50,614 bases of DNA from JASFBA01 sp036172265 (GTDB taxonomy: Bacteria > Chloroflexota > Chloroflexia > DTKN01), in assembly GCA_036172265.1 (NCBI GenBank), contig JASFBA010000093.1, positions 1 to 50,614 on the forward strand, written 5' to 3'. The position numbers and the translations under genes were made by a program. This document shows positions 15,502 to 24,169 of this stretch, piece by piece (the first letter of the stretch is position 1; each line of letters opens with the position of its first letter). The notes under the pieces are model-generated. The model was given only the letters and a program-made list of their open reading frames with translations. It had not been told where the DNA came from and did not search any database.

Positions 15502-16296
15502 ATGGGCGGTCCAGAGCTGCTCCATCCACCCGTCCTGATCCTTCAGGCAACCGGCACCAACCGCGACCGCGAGACCGTCCGGGCGGTGGAATGGGCCGGA
15601 GGTCGGCCTGTAGTGTTGCATGTGAACGAACTGCGCCGCTGTCCGGCCCATCTGCACGACTTTGCCATGCTCGTCCTGCCAGGGGGATTTTCCTACGGCG
15701 ATGCCCTGGGGGCCGGCCGGCTCCTGGCCGCAGACCTGCGCTGGCTCTTCCAAGAGGAACTGGCCCGCTTCGTCGAGGTCGGGAAACCGGTCCTGGGCAT
15801 CTGTAACGGCTTCCAGGCCCTGGTGAAGAGCGGTTGGCTTCCCGGCCCGCCGGCGGCGGGCGTCCAGGCCACCCTGACGCGCAACGCCTCCAACCGCTTC
15901 GAGTGCCGCTGGGTCTGGCTGGAAGCCGACCCGGACTCCCCCTGCCTCTTCACCCGGGACCTCCCGGAACGCCTCTACTGCCCGGTGGCCCACGGGGAGG
16001 GACGCTTCGTCCCGCGGGACGAGGCCGTCCTGGAGACGCTGCGTTCCCGCCATCTCATCGCGCTCACCTATGTCGCGCCCGCCGCCGGCGGGCCGGCCAC
16101 CTACCCCGACAATCCGAACGGCTCCGTGGCCGGCATCGCCGGGATTACCAACGAGCAGGGAAACATCCTTGGCCTGATGCCGCACCCCGAGGACCACGTC
16201 TTTCCCTGGCAACACCCCCGCTGGACGCGGGGCGAAAGCGGCGGAAGCGGACTTTCCCTTTTCGAGCGGGGCATCCGCTACGCCGCCCAGATGTAG
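15502..16296 (+). CDS. purQ: FGAM synthase glutaminase subunit PurQ
   Basis: A class I glutamine amidotransferase of 264 residues that delivers ammonia to PurL. The nucleophile cysteine is in GICNGFQAL (about residue 100), the oxyanion region in LPGGFSYGDALGAG, and the His-Glu pair in LMPHPEDHVFP near 231-240. The frame extends upstream to 15472, but that part is the heptamer array; ATG 15502 has AAGGGG ahead of it. It is longer than the roughly 227-residue Bacillus type, mainly through the segment carrying VWLEADPDSPCLFTRDLPE, and so resembles the longer PurQ group. purC follows after 12 bases. Confidence 0.95.
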   Translation: MGGPELLHPPVLILQATGTNRDRETVRAVEWAGGRPVVLHVNELRRCPAHLHDFAMLVLPGGFSYGDALGAGRLLAADLRWLFQEELARFVEVGKPVLGICNGFQALVKSGWLPGPPAAGVQATLTRNASNRFECRWVWLEADPDSPCLFTRDLPERLYCPVAHGEGRFVPRDEAVLETLRSRHLIALTYVAPAAGGPATYPDNPNGSVAGIAGITNEQGNILGLMPHPEDHVFPWQHPRWTRGESGGSGLSLFERGIRYAAQM

Positions 16297-16308
16297 GAGG
16301 GTGCATTT

Positions 16309-17283
16309 ATGGATCCGGCGACGCTGTACCGACACCTCGGCGATGTCCTGACCGAAGTGGACCTGCCCTGGCCCTACGGCCGGAGCGCCGGTAAGGTGCG
16401 AGAGTCGTTTGCCTTGCCCGACGGACGCCGCCTGCTCGTCGCCACCGACCGCCTCTCGGCCTTTGACCGCATCCTGGCCGCCGTCCCTTTCAAGGGCCAG
16501 GTACTCAACGAACTCAGCGCCTTTTGGTTTGAAAAGACGGCTGACATCATCCCCCATCACCTTCTGGGCATCCCCGACCCGAACATCAGCCTAGTGCGGG
16601 AATGTACCCCCCTGCCGGTGGAGGTCGTCGTCCGGGGCTATATCACCGGCATCACCCGCACCTCGCTCTGGACCCTCTACGCCGCCGGCGAGCGCCACAT
16701 CTACGGCTACACCCTGCCCGAGGGCCTGCACAAGGACGATCCTCTCCCCGAACCGTTCCTGACCCCGACGACCAAGGCCGGCCCCGGCGGACACGACGAA
16801 CGGCTCTCCTGCGCGGAAGTGGTGGAACGCGGCCTGGTGGAACCCTCCACCTGGGAGGCCGTTTCCCAGGCGGCCTTGGCTCTCTTTCGCCGAGGACAGG
16901 AAATTGCCTCAAGGGCCGGTTTCATCCTGGTGGATACCAAGTACGAGTTCGGGCTGACCCCGGAAGGCGAACTTCTGCTCATTGACGAGGTACACACCCC
17001 CGACTCCAGCCGTTTCTGGAGGCAGGAAGAGTGGGAAGAGGCGCGGCGGACTGGCGACGAGGCCAAGCCGTGGGATAAGGAATTCGTCCGCCTGTGGTAT
17101 GCCGATCGGGGCTACCGGGGCGACGGACCCCCTCCGGCCCTGCCGGCAGAAGTGACCATCGAACTGGCCCGGCGCTACATCGCCCTCTATGAGGGGCTGA
17201 CCGGCCGGGCCTTTTCTCCGGCCCCGTTTCCGGCCGCCCAGCGCATTGCCCGGGTGTTGCAGACCTATCTAGAGCATGAATGA
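16309..17283 (+). CDS. purC: SAICAR synthetase
   Basis: The 324-residue enzyme joins aspartate to CAIR. Family segments visible are GKVRESFAL near the N-terminus, ATDRLSAFDRILAAVPFKGQVLNELSAF split around residues 45-75, VEVVVRGYITGITRTSLW (about 104-121), and the metal/aspartate-binding LIDEVHTPDSSRFW at about 225-238. It belongs to the longer SAICAR synthetases (about 300 residues) found in yeast and some bacteria. GGAGG lies 9 bases before the ATG. The class II purE follows after 22 bases, the same order as the vertebrate PAICS fusion. Confidence 0.95.
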   Translation: MDPATLYRHLGDVLTEVDLPWPYGRSAGKVRESFALPDGRRLLVATDRLSAFDRILAAVPFKGQVLNELSAFWFEKTADIIPHHLLGIPDPNISLVRECTPLPVEVVVRGYITGITRTSLWTLYAAGERHIYGYTLPEGLHKDDPLPEPFLTPTTKAGPGGHDERLSCAEVVERGLVEPSTWEAVSQAALALFRRGQEIASRAGFILVDTKYEFGLTPEGELLLIDEVHTPDSSRFWRQEEWEEARRTGDEAKPWDKEFVRLWYADRGYRGDGPPPALPAEVTIELARRYIALYEGLTGRAFSPAPFPAAQRIARVLQTYLEHE

Positions 17284-17305
17284 TACAACTTGGTGAGGGG
17301 GAACA

Positions 17306-17782
17306 ATGGACGGCACACAGGTCATCGTCATTCTGGCATCTCCGGCCGACAGACCGTGGGGCGAGGAGATCGTGCGGGCGCTGGGACGCTGGGGGTTGGC
17401 CGGTGAGATGCGGGTGGCCTCGGCCCACAAGACGCCCGAACACCTGCTCCGGATGCTCTCGGAGTACGAAACCGACGGCCGGCCGCATGTCTACATCACC
17501 GTGGCCGGCCGATCAAACGCTCTGAGCGGCCTGGTGGATGCCCAGGTCCTCTCCCCGGTGATCGCCTGTCCACCCTATGGGGAAAAATACGCCGGGTTGG
17601 ACCTCCTTTCATCGCTCCGGATGCCCTCGGGGGTAGCCCCGGCCGTAGTGCTGGAAGCGGAGAACGCCGCCCTCCTCGCGGCCAAGATGCTGGCCCTGGC
17701 CGACCCCGGTCTGCGGGAGAAAATTCGGCAGGTCCAGGAAGAAGGACGCCGCCGCCTCTTGGAAGCCGATGCGACCCTCTGA
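17306..17782 (+). CDS. purE: AIR carboxylase, class II PurE type
   Basis: 158 residues. Class I PurE has a GG-type AGGAAHLPGM loop; here the loop reads AGRSNALSG, the form in the carboxylase domain of vertebrate PAICS. Other shared segments are RVASAHKTPEHLLRM, PVIACPP and SSLRMPSGVAPAVVL. Class II enzymes carboxylate AIR directly with CO2 and need no PurK, and no purK occurs in the window. Class assignment by eye is strong but not proven. It overlaps the longest possible purF frame by 14 bases, but the likely purF start (17820) lies 37 bases downstream. Confidence 0.9.
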   Translation: MDGTQVIVILASPADRPWGEEIVRALGRWGLAGEMRVASAHKTPEHLLRMLSEYETDGRPHVYITVAGRSNALSGLVDAQVLSPVIACPPYGEKYAGLDLLSSLRMPSGVAPAVVLEAENAALLAAKMLALADPGLREKIRQVQEEGRRRLLEADATL

Positions 17783-17819
17783 AGACCTGTTTCACGCAAC
17801 ACGTATCGGGGGATCTCCC

Positions 17820-19250
17820 ATGGCCCTTTTGCCCAACCGCCCTCGCGAATCCTGTGGCATCTGCGGCATCTACGCTCCCGGCCAGCAGGCAGCCCGGCTG
17901 GCCTTCTTTGCCCTCTACGCCTTGCAACACCGTGGCCAGGAAAGCGCCGGCATCGTCACCTGGGACGGCCGCACCGCCCACATCCACAAGGGGCTGGGGC
18001 TGGTCTCCCAGGTCTTTACTGAGGAAAACCTGCACCCCTTGCGCGGTCCAGCGGCGGTCGGCCACACCCGCTACTCCACCACTGGCGCGCCACGTCTGCG
18101 GAACGCCCAGCCTTATCTCCTGGAGACGGCCCTGGGGCCGCTGGGGGTAGCCCATAACGGCAATTTGACCAACGCCCCGGCCCTGCGCCGCGACCTTCTC
18201 CAACGCGGCATCGGCCTGACCTCCTCCACCGATAGCGAGGTCATCGCCCAAATGCTCTCCGGGACGCCGGGGAAAAGTTGGGAGGAACGCCTCCCGGCCT
18301 TGATAGCCCAGGCAGAGGGCGCCTATTCGCTGGTCCTTCTCACCCGGAACGGCCTCTATGCCCTGCGCGACCCCTGGGGCTTCCGCCCCCTCTGTTTGGG
18401 CCGGATAAATGAAAGTGGCTGGGCGGTGGCCTCGGAATCGTGTGCCCTGGCAACCATCGGGGCCGCCTTCTGGCGCGAGGTTCAACCCGGGGAAATCGTT
18501 CGCCTGGACGAGGCCGGAATTACTTCCTGGCAGGGAATGCCCCCGAAGGAACGGCCGGCCCTCTGCGTCTTTGAATACATCTACTTTGCCCGCCCCGACT
18601 CACTCCTAGAGGGGCGTTCCGTCTACCAGGTGCGCCTCCGGCTGGGAGCCCGCCTGGCCCAGGAACACTCTGCCTGTGCCGACCTGGTTATCGGCGTCCC
18701 CGATTCGGCCACCTCCCATGCTGTCGGCTATGCCCAAGCCTCCGGCATCCCCTTCGGAGAAGGGCTGATCAAGAACCGCTATATCGGCCGGACCTTTATT
18801 ATGCCCGACGATCGGCTGCGCCGTCTGGGAGTAGCCCTGAAGTTCAACCCGCTGCCGGATGTCCTGCGCGGCAAACGCATCGTCCTGGTGGACGATTCCA
18901 TCGTCCGGGGCAACACCAGCGGCCCCATCGTGGCCATGCTCCGGGAGGCCGGCGCCGCCGAGGTGCACCTGCGGGTGGCTTCTCCTCCCATCCGCTACCC
19001 CTGTTTCATGGGGGTGGACATGGCCGGCCGGGAGGAACTGATCGCTGCGGGCATGGAGGTGGCCGAAATCGCCGACCACCTGGGTGTAGACAGCCTGGGG
19101 TATCTCTCTCTGGAAGGCCTCCTGGAGGCCCTGGGCCCAGGAAAAGGCGGCTATTGCTTGGCCTGTTTCACCGGCGATTACCCGGTGCCGGTGGAGGCGG
19201 GGCTGGATAAAAAGGTTTTTGAAATGGGTGAGTCGCCCGAGGAGGAATGA
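17820..19250 (+). CDS. purF: Amidophosphoribosyltransferase
   Basis: 476 residues; the committed step from PRPP to phosphoribosylamine. The N-terminal nucleophile glutaminase domain begins at C12 (SCGICGIYAPG), so an 11-residue propeptide would be cleaved. The phosphoribosyltransferase domain has the PRPP loop VLVDDSIVRGNTS. Four cysteines (ALCVFEYIYF, RYPCFMGVD, and the CxxC in GGYCLACFTGDYP) match the 4Fe-4S ligands of Bacillus PurF, so an oxygen-sensitive cluster and adenine-nucleotide feedback are expected from the family. An extension to 17769 within purE is possible but lacks a good site. The stop overlaps the purD start (ATGATG context). Confidence 0.95.
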   Translation: MALLPNRPRESCGICGIYAPGQQAARLAFFALYALQHRGQESAGIVTWDGRTAHIHKGLGLVSQVFTEENLHPLRGPAAVGHTRYSTTGAPRLRNAQPYLLETALGPLGVAHNGNLTNAPALRRDLLQRGIGLTSSTDSEVIAQMLSGTPGKSWEERLPALIAQAEGAYSLVLLTRNGLYALRDPWGFRPLCLGRINESGWAVASESCALATIGAAFWREVQPGEIVRLDEAGITSWQGMPPKERPALCVFEYIYFARPDSLLEGRSVYQVRLRLGARLAQEHSACADLVIGVPDSATSHAVGYAQASGIPFGEGLIKNRYIGRTFIMPDDRLRRLGVALKFNPLPDVLRGKRIVLVDDSIVRGNTSGPIVAMLREAGAAEVHLRVASPPIRYPCFMGVDMAGREELIAAGMEVAEIADHLGVDSLGYLSLEGLLEALGPGKGGYCLACFTGDYPVPVEAGLDKKVFEMGESPEEE

Positions 19251-21619
19251 TGCGCGTCCTGGTCGTCGGTTCCGGAGGACGGGAACATGCTCTGGCCTGG
19301 AAACTGGCCCGGTCGCCTCGCCTGGAACGTCTCTTTGTGGCCCCGGGCAACGGCGGCACGGCCAGCCTGGCCGAGAACGTGCCCATCGCCGCCACCGACA
19401 TCCCGGCCCTGCGCCTCTTTGCCCAAAAAGAACAGATTGACCTCACCGTGGTCGGGCCGGAGGCGCCTCTGGTGGCCGGTTTGGTGGACGATTTCGCGGC
19501 CGCGGGGTTACGGGCCTTTGGGCCGAGCGCCTCCGCCGCCCGATTGGAGGGCTCCAAGGCCTTTGCCAAACGTTTTATGCAGGAGGAAGGCATCCCCACC
19601 GCAGCAGGAGCTACCTTTCGGGATTACGAGGCGGCCCTGGCCTACCTGCGGCAGCAAGAAGGGCCGCTCGTCATCAAGGCCAGCGGCCTGGCTGCGGGCA
19701 AAGGGGTAACGGTGTGTACCACGCTGGAAGAAGCCGAAGCGGCGCTGCATCGGCTGATGGTGGAGCGCGCCTTGGGGCCGGCCGGAGCCGAAGTTGTCGT
19801 TGAGGAACGGCTGGAGGGGGAGGAGGTCTCCCTGCTGGCCTTTTGCGATGGGCGGACGGTCGTGCCGATGCTCCCGGCCCGTGACTACAAACGTCTATCC
19901 GACGGCGACCAGGGGCCCAACACCGGCGGCATGGGGGGATACGCGCCTTCTTTGCACCTTTCGTCGGAGGTGCAGGAGGAGGTCGTTTCCCGTATCCTCC
20001 GGCCGACCGTGGAGGGGATGCGCCGGCGGGGCACGCCCTATGTAGGGGTCCTCTACGCCGGCCTCATGCTCACACCCCAGGGGCCGCGCCTTCTGGAGTT
20101 CAACTGTCGCTTCGGCGACCCCGAGGCTCAGGTCCTCCTGCCCCTCCTGGAAAACGACCTCCTGGAAATTCTCCTGGCCTGCGTAGAAGGCCGGCTGGGG
20201 GAAATCGAGGTGCGCTGGAAGGAGGCAGCCACCACCTGCGTGGTTCTGGCTGCTCCGGGCTATCCCGGTTCTTATCCTACGGGGGACGAAATCGAAGGGA
20301 TCCAGGAGGCCGCTCTTTTGCCTGGAGTAACCGTTTTCCATGCCGGAACCCGCTTGGAAAACGGCCGGCTGCTCACCGCCGGAGGGCGCGTCCTGGCGGT
20401 TACGGCCTTGGCTGCCGATCTCTCCCAGGCCCGCAAGCGAGCCTACGAGGCGGTGCGGCGGATTCGTTTCCCCGGCATGCACTATCGCCGGGATATCGGG
20501 GGCCCTCACCCCTCACTCCCTGCTCCGGGAAGGGGGAGTGGGGTGAGGGCCAAGCCCGGCTTCCGACACATCCGAGGTGCCCCCGGGGGCAGCGCCTACG
20601 CCGCCGCCGGCGTGGACATCGCCGCCGGCAACCGCGCCGTCGAACAGATGCGCGAGGCCGTGGCCCGCACCTATACCCAGGCGGTGTTGGCCGGCCTCGG
20701 CGCCTTTGGCGGCCTCTTCAGCCTGAAGGCCTGGGGCCGCGCCGACCGCCCGGTGCTGGTCGCCTCGACCGATGGGGTGGGGACCAAGACGATACTAGCC
20801 GCCGCCCTGGGCCGCTATGAGAGCGTCGGATATGACATCGTCAACCACTGCGTCAACGACATCCTGGTGCAGGGGGCTCGTCCGCTCTTCTTCCTCGATT
20901 ACATCGCCTTCGGAAAACTCCGGCCGGAGCAGGCGGCAGCCATTGTATCCGGATGTGCGGAGGCCTGTCGGGCGGTCGGCGCGGCCCTCCTGGGCGGGGA
21001 GACAGCCGAAATGCCGGGGGTTTACCTGCCCGGAGCCTTTGACCTGGTCGGCACGATGATCGGCTGGGTCGAGGAAGATGAGGTTTTGCCCCGGCGGGAT
21101 ATCCATCCGGGGGACATCTGCCTGGGGCTGCCTTCATCGGGCCTGCACACGAACGGCTACTCCCTGGCCCGGCACGTCCTGGGCGATCTGGGGTGGGACA
21201 CGGTGCTTCCCGAAATCGGCCGGCCCCTGGGCGAAGTGCTCCTTACCCCCCACCGAGCCTACCTGGGCGAGGTCGAGGCCCTCTGGGCGGCCGGCGTCCG
21301 CCCCAAGGCTATGGCCCACATCACCGGCGGTGGCTTTCCCGAAAACATTCCCCGGGTGCTGCCAGAGGGCATTGGCGTTCAACTGGATGTCTCCGCCTGG
21401 GAGGTGCCGCCCATCTTTCGCCTGATTCAGAGGCGCGGCCGGGTGGAAGGCGAGGAGATGTATCGGGTGTTCAATATGGGGATCGGCCTGGTCCTCTTCC
21501 TCTCGCCGGAGGAAGCGGAACGAGCCTGCCGCATCTTGCCGGAGGCGCGTCCCATCGGCCGGGTGGTCCCGTGGGATGGAAGTGTCCCCCGAGTGCACCT
21601 CGTAGGAGTGGGACGATGA
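19250..21619 (+). CDS. purDM: GAR synthetase-AIR synthetase fusion (PurD-PurM)
   Basis: A 789-residue bifunctional protein. PurD spans about 1-417: MRVLVVGSGGREHALAW, the ATP-grasp region with IKASGLAAGKGV, PNTGGMGGYAP and EFNCRFGDPEAQ. PurM spans about 445-788: AYAAAGVDIAAGNRAV, STDGVGTKT, VNDILVQGA, GGETAEMPGVY and the closing domain with HITGGGFPENIPRVL. The linker (about 418-434) is translated from a family B palindrome. PurD plus PurM fused, followed by an overlapping purN, is the domain order of eukaryotic GART. The start is ATG 19250 (or 19247), with GGAGGA ahead and overlapping the purF stop. No stop codon separates the halves. Confidence 0.95.
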   Translation: MRVLVVGSGGREHALAWKLARSPRLERLFVAPGNGGTASLAENVPIAATDIPALRLFAQKEQIDLTVVGPEAPLVAGLVDDFAAAGLRAFGPSASAARLEGSKAFAKRFMQEEGIPTAAGATFRDYEAALAYLRQQEGPLVIKASGLAAGKGVTVCTTLEEAEAALHRLMVERALGPAGAEVVVEERLEGEEVSLLAFCDGRTVVPMLPARDYKRLSDGDQGPNTGGMGGYAPSLHLSSEVQEEVVSRILRPTVEGMRRRGTPYVGVLYAGLMLTPQGPRLLEFNCRFGDPEAQVLLPLLENDLLEILLACVEGRLGEIEVRWKEAATTCVVLAAPGYPGSYPTGDEIEGIQEAALLPGVTVFHAGTRLENGRLLTAGGRVLAVTALAADLSQARKRAYEAVRRIRFPGMHYRRDIGGPHPSLPAPGRGSGVRAKPGFRHIRGAPGGSAYAAAGVDIAAGNRAVEQMREAVARTYTQAVLAGLGAFGGLFSLKAWGRADRPVLVASTDGVGTKTILAAALGRYESVGYDIVNHCVNDILVQGARPLFFLDYIAFGKLRPEQAAAIVSGCAEACRAVGAALLGGETAEMPGVYLPGAFDLVGTMIGWVEEDEVLPRRDIHPGDICLGLPSSGLHTNGYSLARHVLGDLGWDTVLPEIGRPLGEVLLTPHRAYLGEVEALWAAGVRPKAMAHITGGGFPENIPRVLPEGIGVQLDVSAWEVPPIFRLIQRRGRVEGEEMYRVFNMGIGLVLFLSPEEAERACRILPEARPIGRVVPWDGSVPRVHLVGVGR
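20501..20551. repeat. Family B palindrome at the purD-purM junction
   Basis: GGCCCTCACCCC leads into CTCACTCCC; the mirror arm (20531-20551) reads back as GGGTGAGGGCC. At 51 bases (17 codons) it keeps the frame and is translated as a Gly/Pro/Arg-rich linker. Its outer arm matches the repeat in purL. Confidence 0.85.
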
Positions 21620-22233
21620 CGCGCCTGGCCGTCCTCATCTCCGGTTTCGGGTCGAACCTGCAGGCCATCCTGGACGCTGTGTCCTCGGGGCTTTTGCCCG
21701 GCGTGGAAGTGGCCCTGGTCGTTTCCAACCGCAAAGAGGCCTACGGCCTCCGGCGGGCCATCCGGGCCGGTGTACCGGTGGTCTATTTTCCCCTGGCCCC
21801 CTACACGCAGGCCGGCCGGCCGCGCACCGACTATGATGCGGATCTGGCAGCGCTCCTGGAGGCCTTTTCTGTAAAGTGGGTTGTCCTGGCCGGCTGGATG
21901 CACGTGCTCTCCAAGGCCTTTCTTTCGCACTTTCCCCATCACGTCGTCAACCTGCACCCGGCTTTGCCCAATACCTTCCCCGGAACGCACGCCATCGAGC
22001 GCGCCTATGAAGCCTACCGGCAGGGACACATCCGGCATACCGGCGTTATGGTGCACCTCGTGCCTGACGAGGGGGTGGACGCCGGACCGGTCGTGGCCCA
22101 GGAAGAAGTGCCCATCTTCCCTGACGATACCCTGGAGGAACTGGAGGCGCGCATCCACGCTGTGGAACACCGCCTCCTGGTCCAGGCCCTAAGGCAATTG
22201 CTCTGCCCCGCCCCGTCTCAAGGAGTGTTATGA
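21616..22233 (+). CDS. purN: GAR transformylase
   Basis: 205 residues; transfers formyl from 10-formyltetrahydrofolate to GAR. The N-terminal phosphate loop is LAVLISGFGSNLQAI, the catalytic N and H are in NLHPALPNTFPG (about 112-123), and the catalytic D is in HLVPDEGVDAGPV. The start codon overlaps the purDM stop as ATGA, so it is translationally coupled. Its stop overlaps the next start in the same way (TTATGATG). Confidence 0.95.
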   Translation: MTRLAVLISGFGSNLQAILDAVSSGLLPGVEVALVVSNRKEAYGLRRAIRAGVPVVYFPLAPYTQAGRPRTDYDADLAALLEAFSVKWVVLAGWMHVLSKAFLSHFPHHVVNLHPALPNTFPGTHAIERAYEAYRQGHIRHTGVMVHLVPDEGVDAGPVVAQEEVPIFPDDTLEELEARIHAVEHRLLVQALRQLLCPAPSQGVL

Positions 22234-22937
22234 TGGCTCCAAACCTCGTTTATGAAGTTGACGACCTGGTGCCGATTCGCCGCGTTCTGGTGAGCGTCTG
22301 GGATAAAACCGGCCTGGAGGTGCTGGTCCCCGGCCTGGCGGAGGTCAACCCCGAGGTCCGCTTTTACTCCACCGGTGGAACCTATCGGGCGCTGGAGCAG
22401 ATACTGGGGAAAGAGCGAGCGGCGCGGCATCTGGTGCAGGTCTCCGACTACACCGGCCAGCCGGAGACACAGGGGGGATTGGTCAAGACGCTCGATTTTA
22501 AGATCTACCTGGGCCTGCTGACCGAGCGGTATAACCCAGCCCATCAGGCCGACCTAGCCCGTGCCGGCGCGCTTCCGCTGGATATGGTGGTGGTCAACTT
22601 GTACCCCTTTGAGGCGGTAGTGGACCGGGGCACGGTCACGGTGGAGGAGGCGCGGGCACATATAGACATCGGGGGGCCGGCCATGCTTCGGGCTGCGGCC
22701 AAGAACTTTTTGCGGGTGGCCGCGCTCTGCGACCCGGCGGATTACGGCCAGGTGCTCTCGTTCCTGAAAGCAAACCAGGGAAAACTAGGCTTGATCCAGC
22801 GCTTTGAACTGGCCCGTAAGGCCTTTGCCCTCACTGCTTGCTACGATGCCGCCATCAGCGCCTTTCTGGCCAGGCAGGACCCGGCCGCCGTTCGAAGCAC
22901 CTATCCGCTTTGCCACAAGGAGGGAACATGGATCTGA
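22230..22937 (+). CDS. purH: IMP cyclohydrolase (N-terminal half of PurH as a separate gene)
   Basis: 235 residues with the MGS-like fold of the PurH cyclohydrolase domain: RRVLVSVWDKTGLEVL, FYSTGGTYRAL, VSDYTGQPE, GLVKTLDFKIYLGLL, VVVNLYPFEAVV and HIDIGGPAMLRAAAKN. It closes the last ring to give IMP. In most bacteria this is fused to AICAR transformylase; here the frame ends at the inter-domain linker. AAGGAG (22220-22225) precedes ATGATG. The stop lies 10 bases inside the next gene. Confidence 0.92.
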   Translation: MMAPNLVYEVDDLVPIRRVLVSVWDKTGLEVLVPGLAEVNPEVRFYSTGGTYRALEQILGKERAARHLVQVSDYTGQPETQGGLVKTLDFKIYLGLLTERYNPAHQADLARAGALPLDMVVVNLYPFEAVVDRGTVTVEEARAHIDIGGPAMLRAAAKNFLRVAALCDPADYGQVLSFLKANQGKLGLIQRFELARKAFALTACYDAAISAFLARQDPAAVRSTYPLCHKEGTWI

Positions 22938-24169
22938 AGAAAGCCTACCATACGGTGCAGGCCGATCACTTCCCGGAGCGGCTGGAGATCGCCTTTGTCT
23001 GGGAGGACCGACGCAGCACGTTGATCTATGAGAAGGTTGCCTGGACGGTCGAAGGAGTGCGGCAGGGCCTGCGCTATGGTGAAAATCCGGGCCAGGAGGC
23101 GGCGCTCTACCGCCTGGTGAATGGGAACCTGGTGCTGGGCGAAGTGGAGACGATCGCCCCGGGCCGGTACCTGGTCTCCGATGCCGAACTCCTGCACTTT
23201 GGCAAACATCCCGGCAAGACCAACCTGACCGATGCCGACAGCGCCCTGAACATCCTGCGCTACCTTATGGAGCGGCCGGCCTGCGCCATCATGAAGCACA
23301 ACAACCCCTGTGGTGTCGCCATAGCCGATACAATTCTGGAGGCCTACCTCCGGGCCGACCTGGCCGACCCTATCGCCTCCTTCGGCGGCTGCATCGCCCT
23401 CAACCGTCCCATAGACGTGCCCACCGCTCAGGCCATCGCCGAACGCTATGCCGAGGTGGTGGTGGCCCCCGACTTTGGGGAAGGCACGGTGGGCATCCTG
23501 ACCCGGCGCAAAACTTTGCGCATCATGCGCATTGCCAACATCGCCCGTCTGGCCGAATTCGCCACCGAACGCTTCGTAGACTTTCGGAGTTTGCTCGACG
23601 GCGGACTGATTGCCCAGATCTCCTTCGTTCCCCTGACCCGCCGCTCGACAGACCTGCGTCCGGCCGAGGCCGTGCACCAAGGGAAGGTGTACCGCATTCT
23701 GCGCGAACCGACCGAGCAGGAAACAGAGGATATGCTCTTCGGCTGGCTGGTGGAAACCGGCGTGACCTCGAACTCGGTACTCTATGCCAAAGGTGGTGTC
23801 ACCCTGGGCATCGGGGCCGGGGGACAGGACCGGGTCGGTATGGCCGAACTGGCACGGGACAAGGCCTACCGCAACCTGCGCGAACGGCTGGCCCTGGAGC
23901 GCTACGGATGCGCCTACGCCATCCTGGAAGCAGGCCGGCAGGAGGAGATATCGGCCGAGGTGGCGGCACAACACGGCGGGTTGGAAGGCGCGGTCATGGT
24001 TTCGGACGGCTTTTTCCCCTTTCGCGATGGGGTGGAGGTAGGGCTGCGCGAGGGGGTAACGGCGGTCATCCAGCCCGGCGGCTCCATAAACGACCACGAG
24101 GTTATCCAGGCCTGCAACGAATACGGCGCGACGATGGTGTTTACCGGACAGCGCAGTTTCCGGCATTAG
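22928..24169 (+). CDS. AICAR transformylase (C-terminal half of PurH as a separate gene)
   Basis: 413 residues; formylates AICAR with 10-formyltetrahydrofolate. Key segments are LRYGENPGQEAALYR near 55-69, the catalytic KH in IMKHNNPCGVAI (about 121), FGGCIALNRPID, and NDHEVIQACNEYGATMVFTGQRSFRH at the end. It has its own start: AAGGAGG lies 4 bases before the ATG, and the frame differs from the cyclohydrolase gene, which it overlaps by 10 bases. The first 50 residues replace the normal linker. It ends the purine operon and overlaps the convergent GNAT gene by 29 bases. Confidence 0.93.
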   Translation: MDLKKAYHTVQADHFPERLEIAFVWEDRRSTLIYEKVAWTVEGVRQGLRYGENPGQEAALYRLVNGNLVLGEVETIAPGRYLVSDAELLHFGKHPGKTNLTDADSALNILRYLMERPACAIMKHNNPCGVAIADTILEAYLRADLADPIASFGGCIALNRPIDVPTAQAIAERYAEVVVAPDFGEGTVGILTRRKTLRIMRIANIARLAEFATERFVDFRSLLDGGLIAQISFVPLTRRSTDLRPAEAVHQGKVYRILREPTEQETEDMLFGWLVETGVTSNSVLYAKGGVTLGIGAGGQDRVGMAELARDKAYRNLRERLALERYGCAYAILEAGRQEEISAEVAAQHGGLEGAVMVSDGFFPFRDGVEVGLREGVTAVIQPGGSINDHEVIQACNEYGATMVFTGQRSFRH

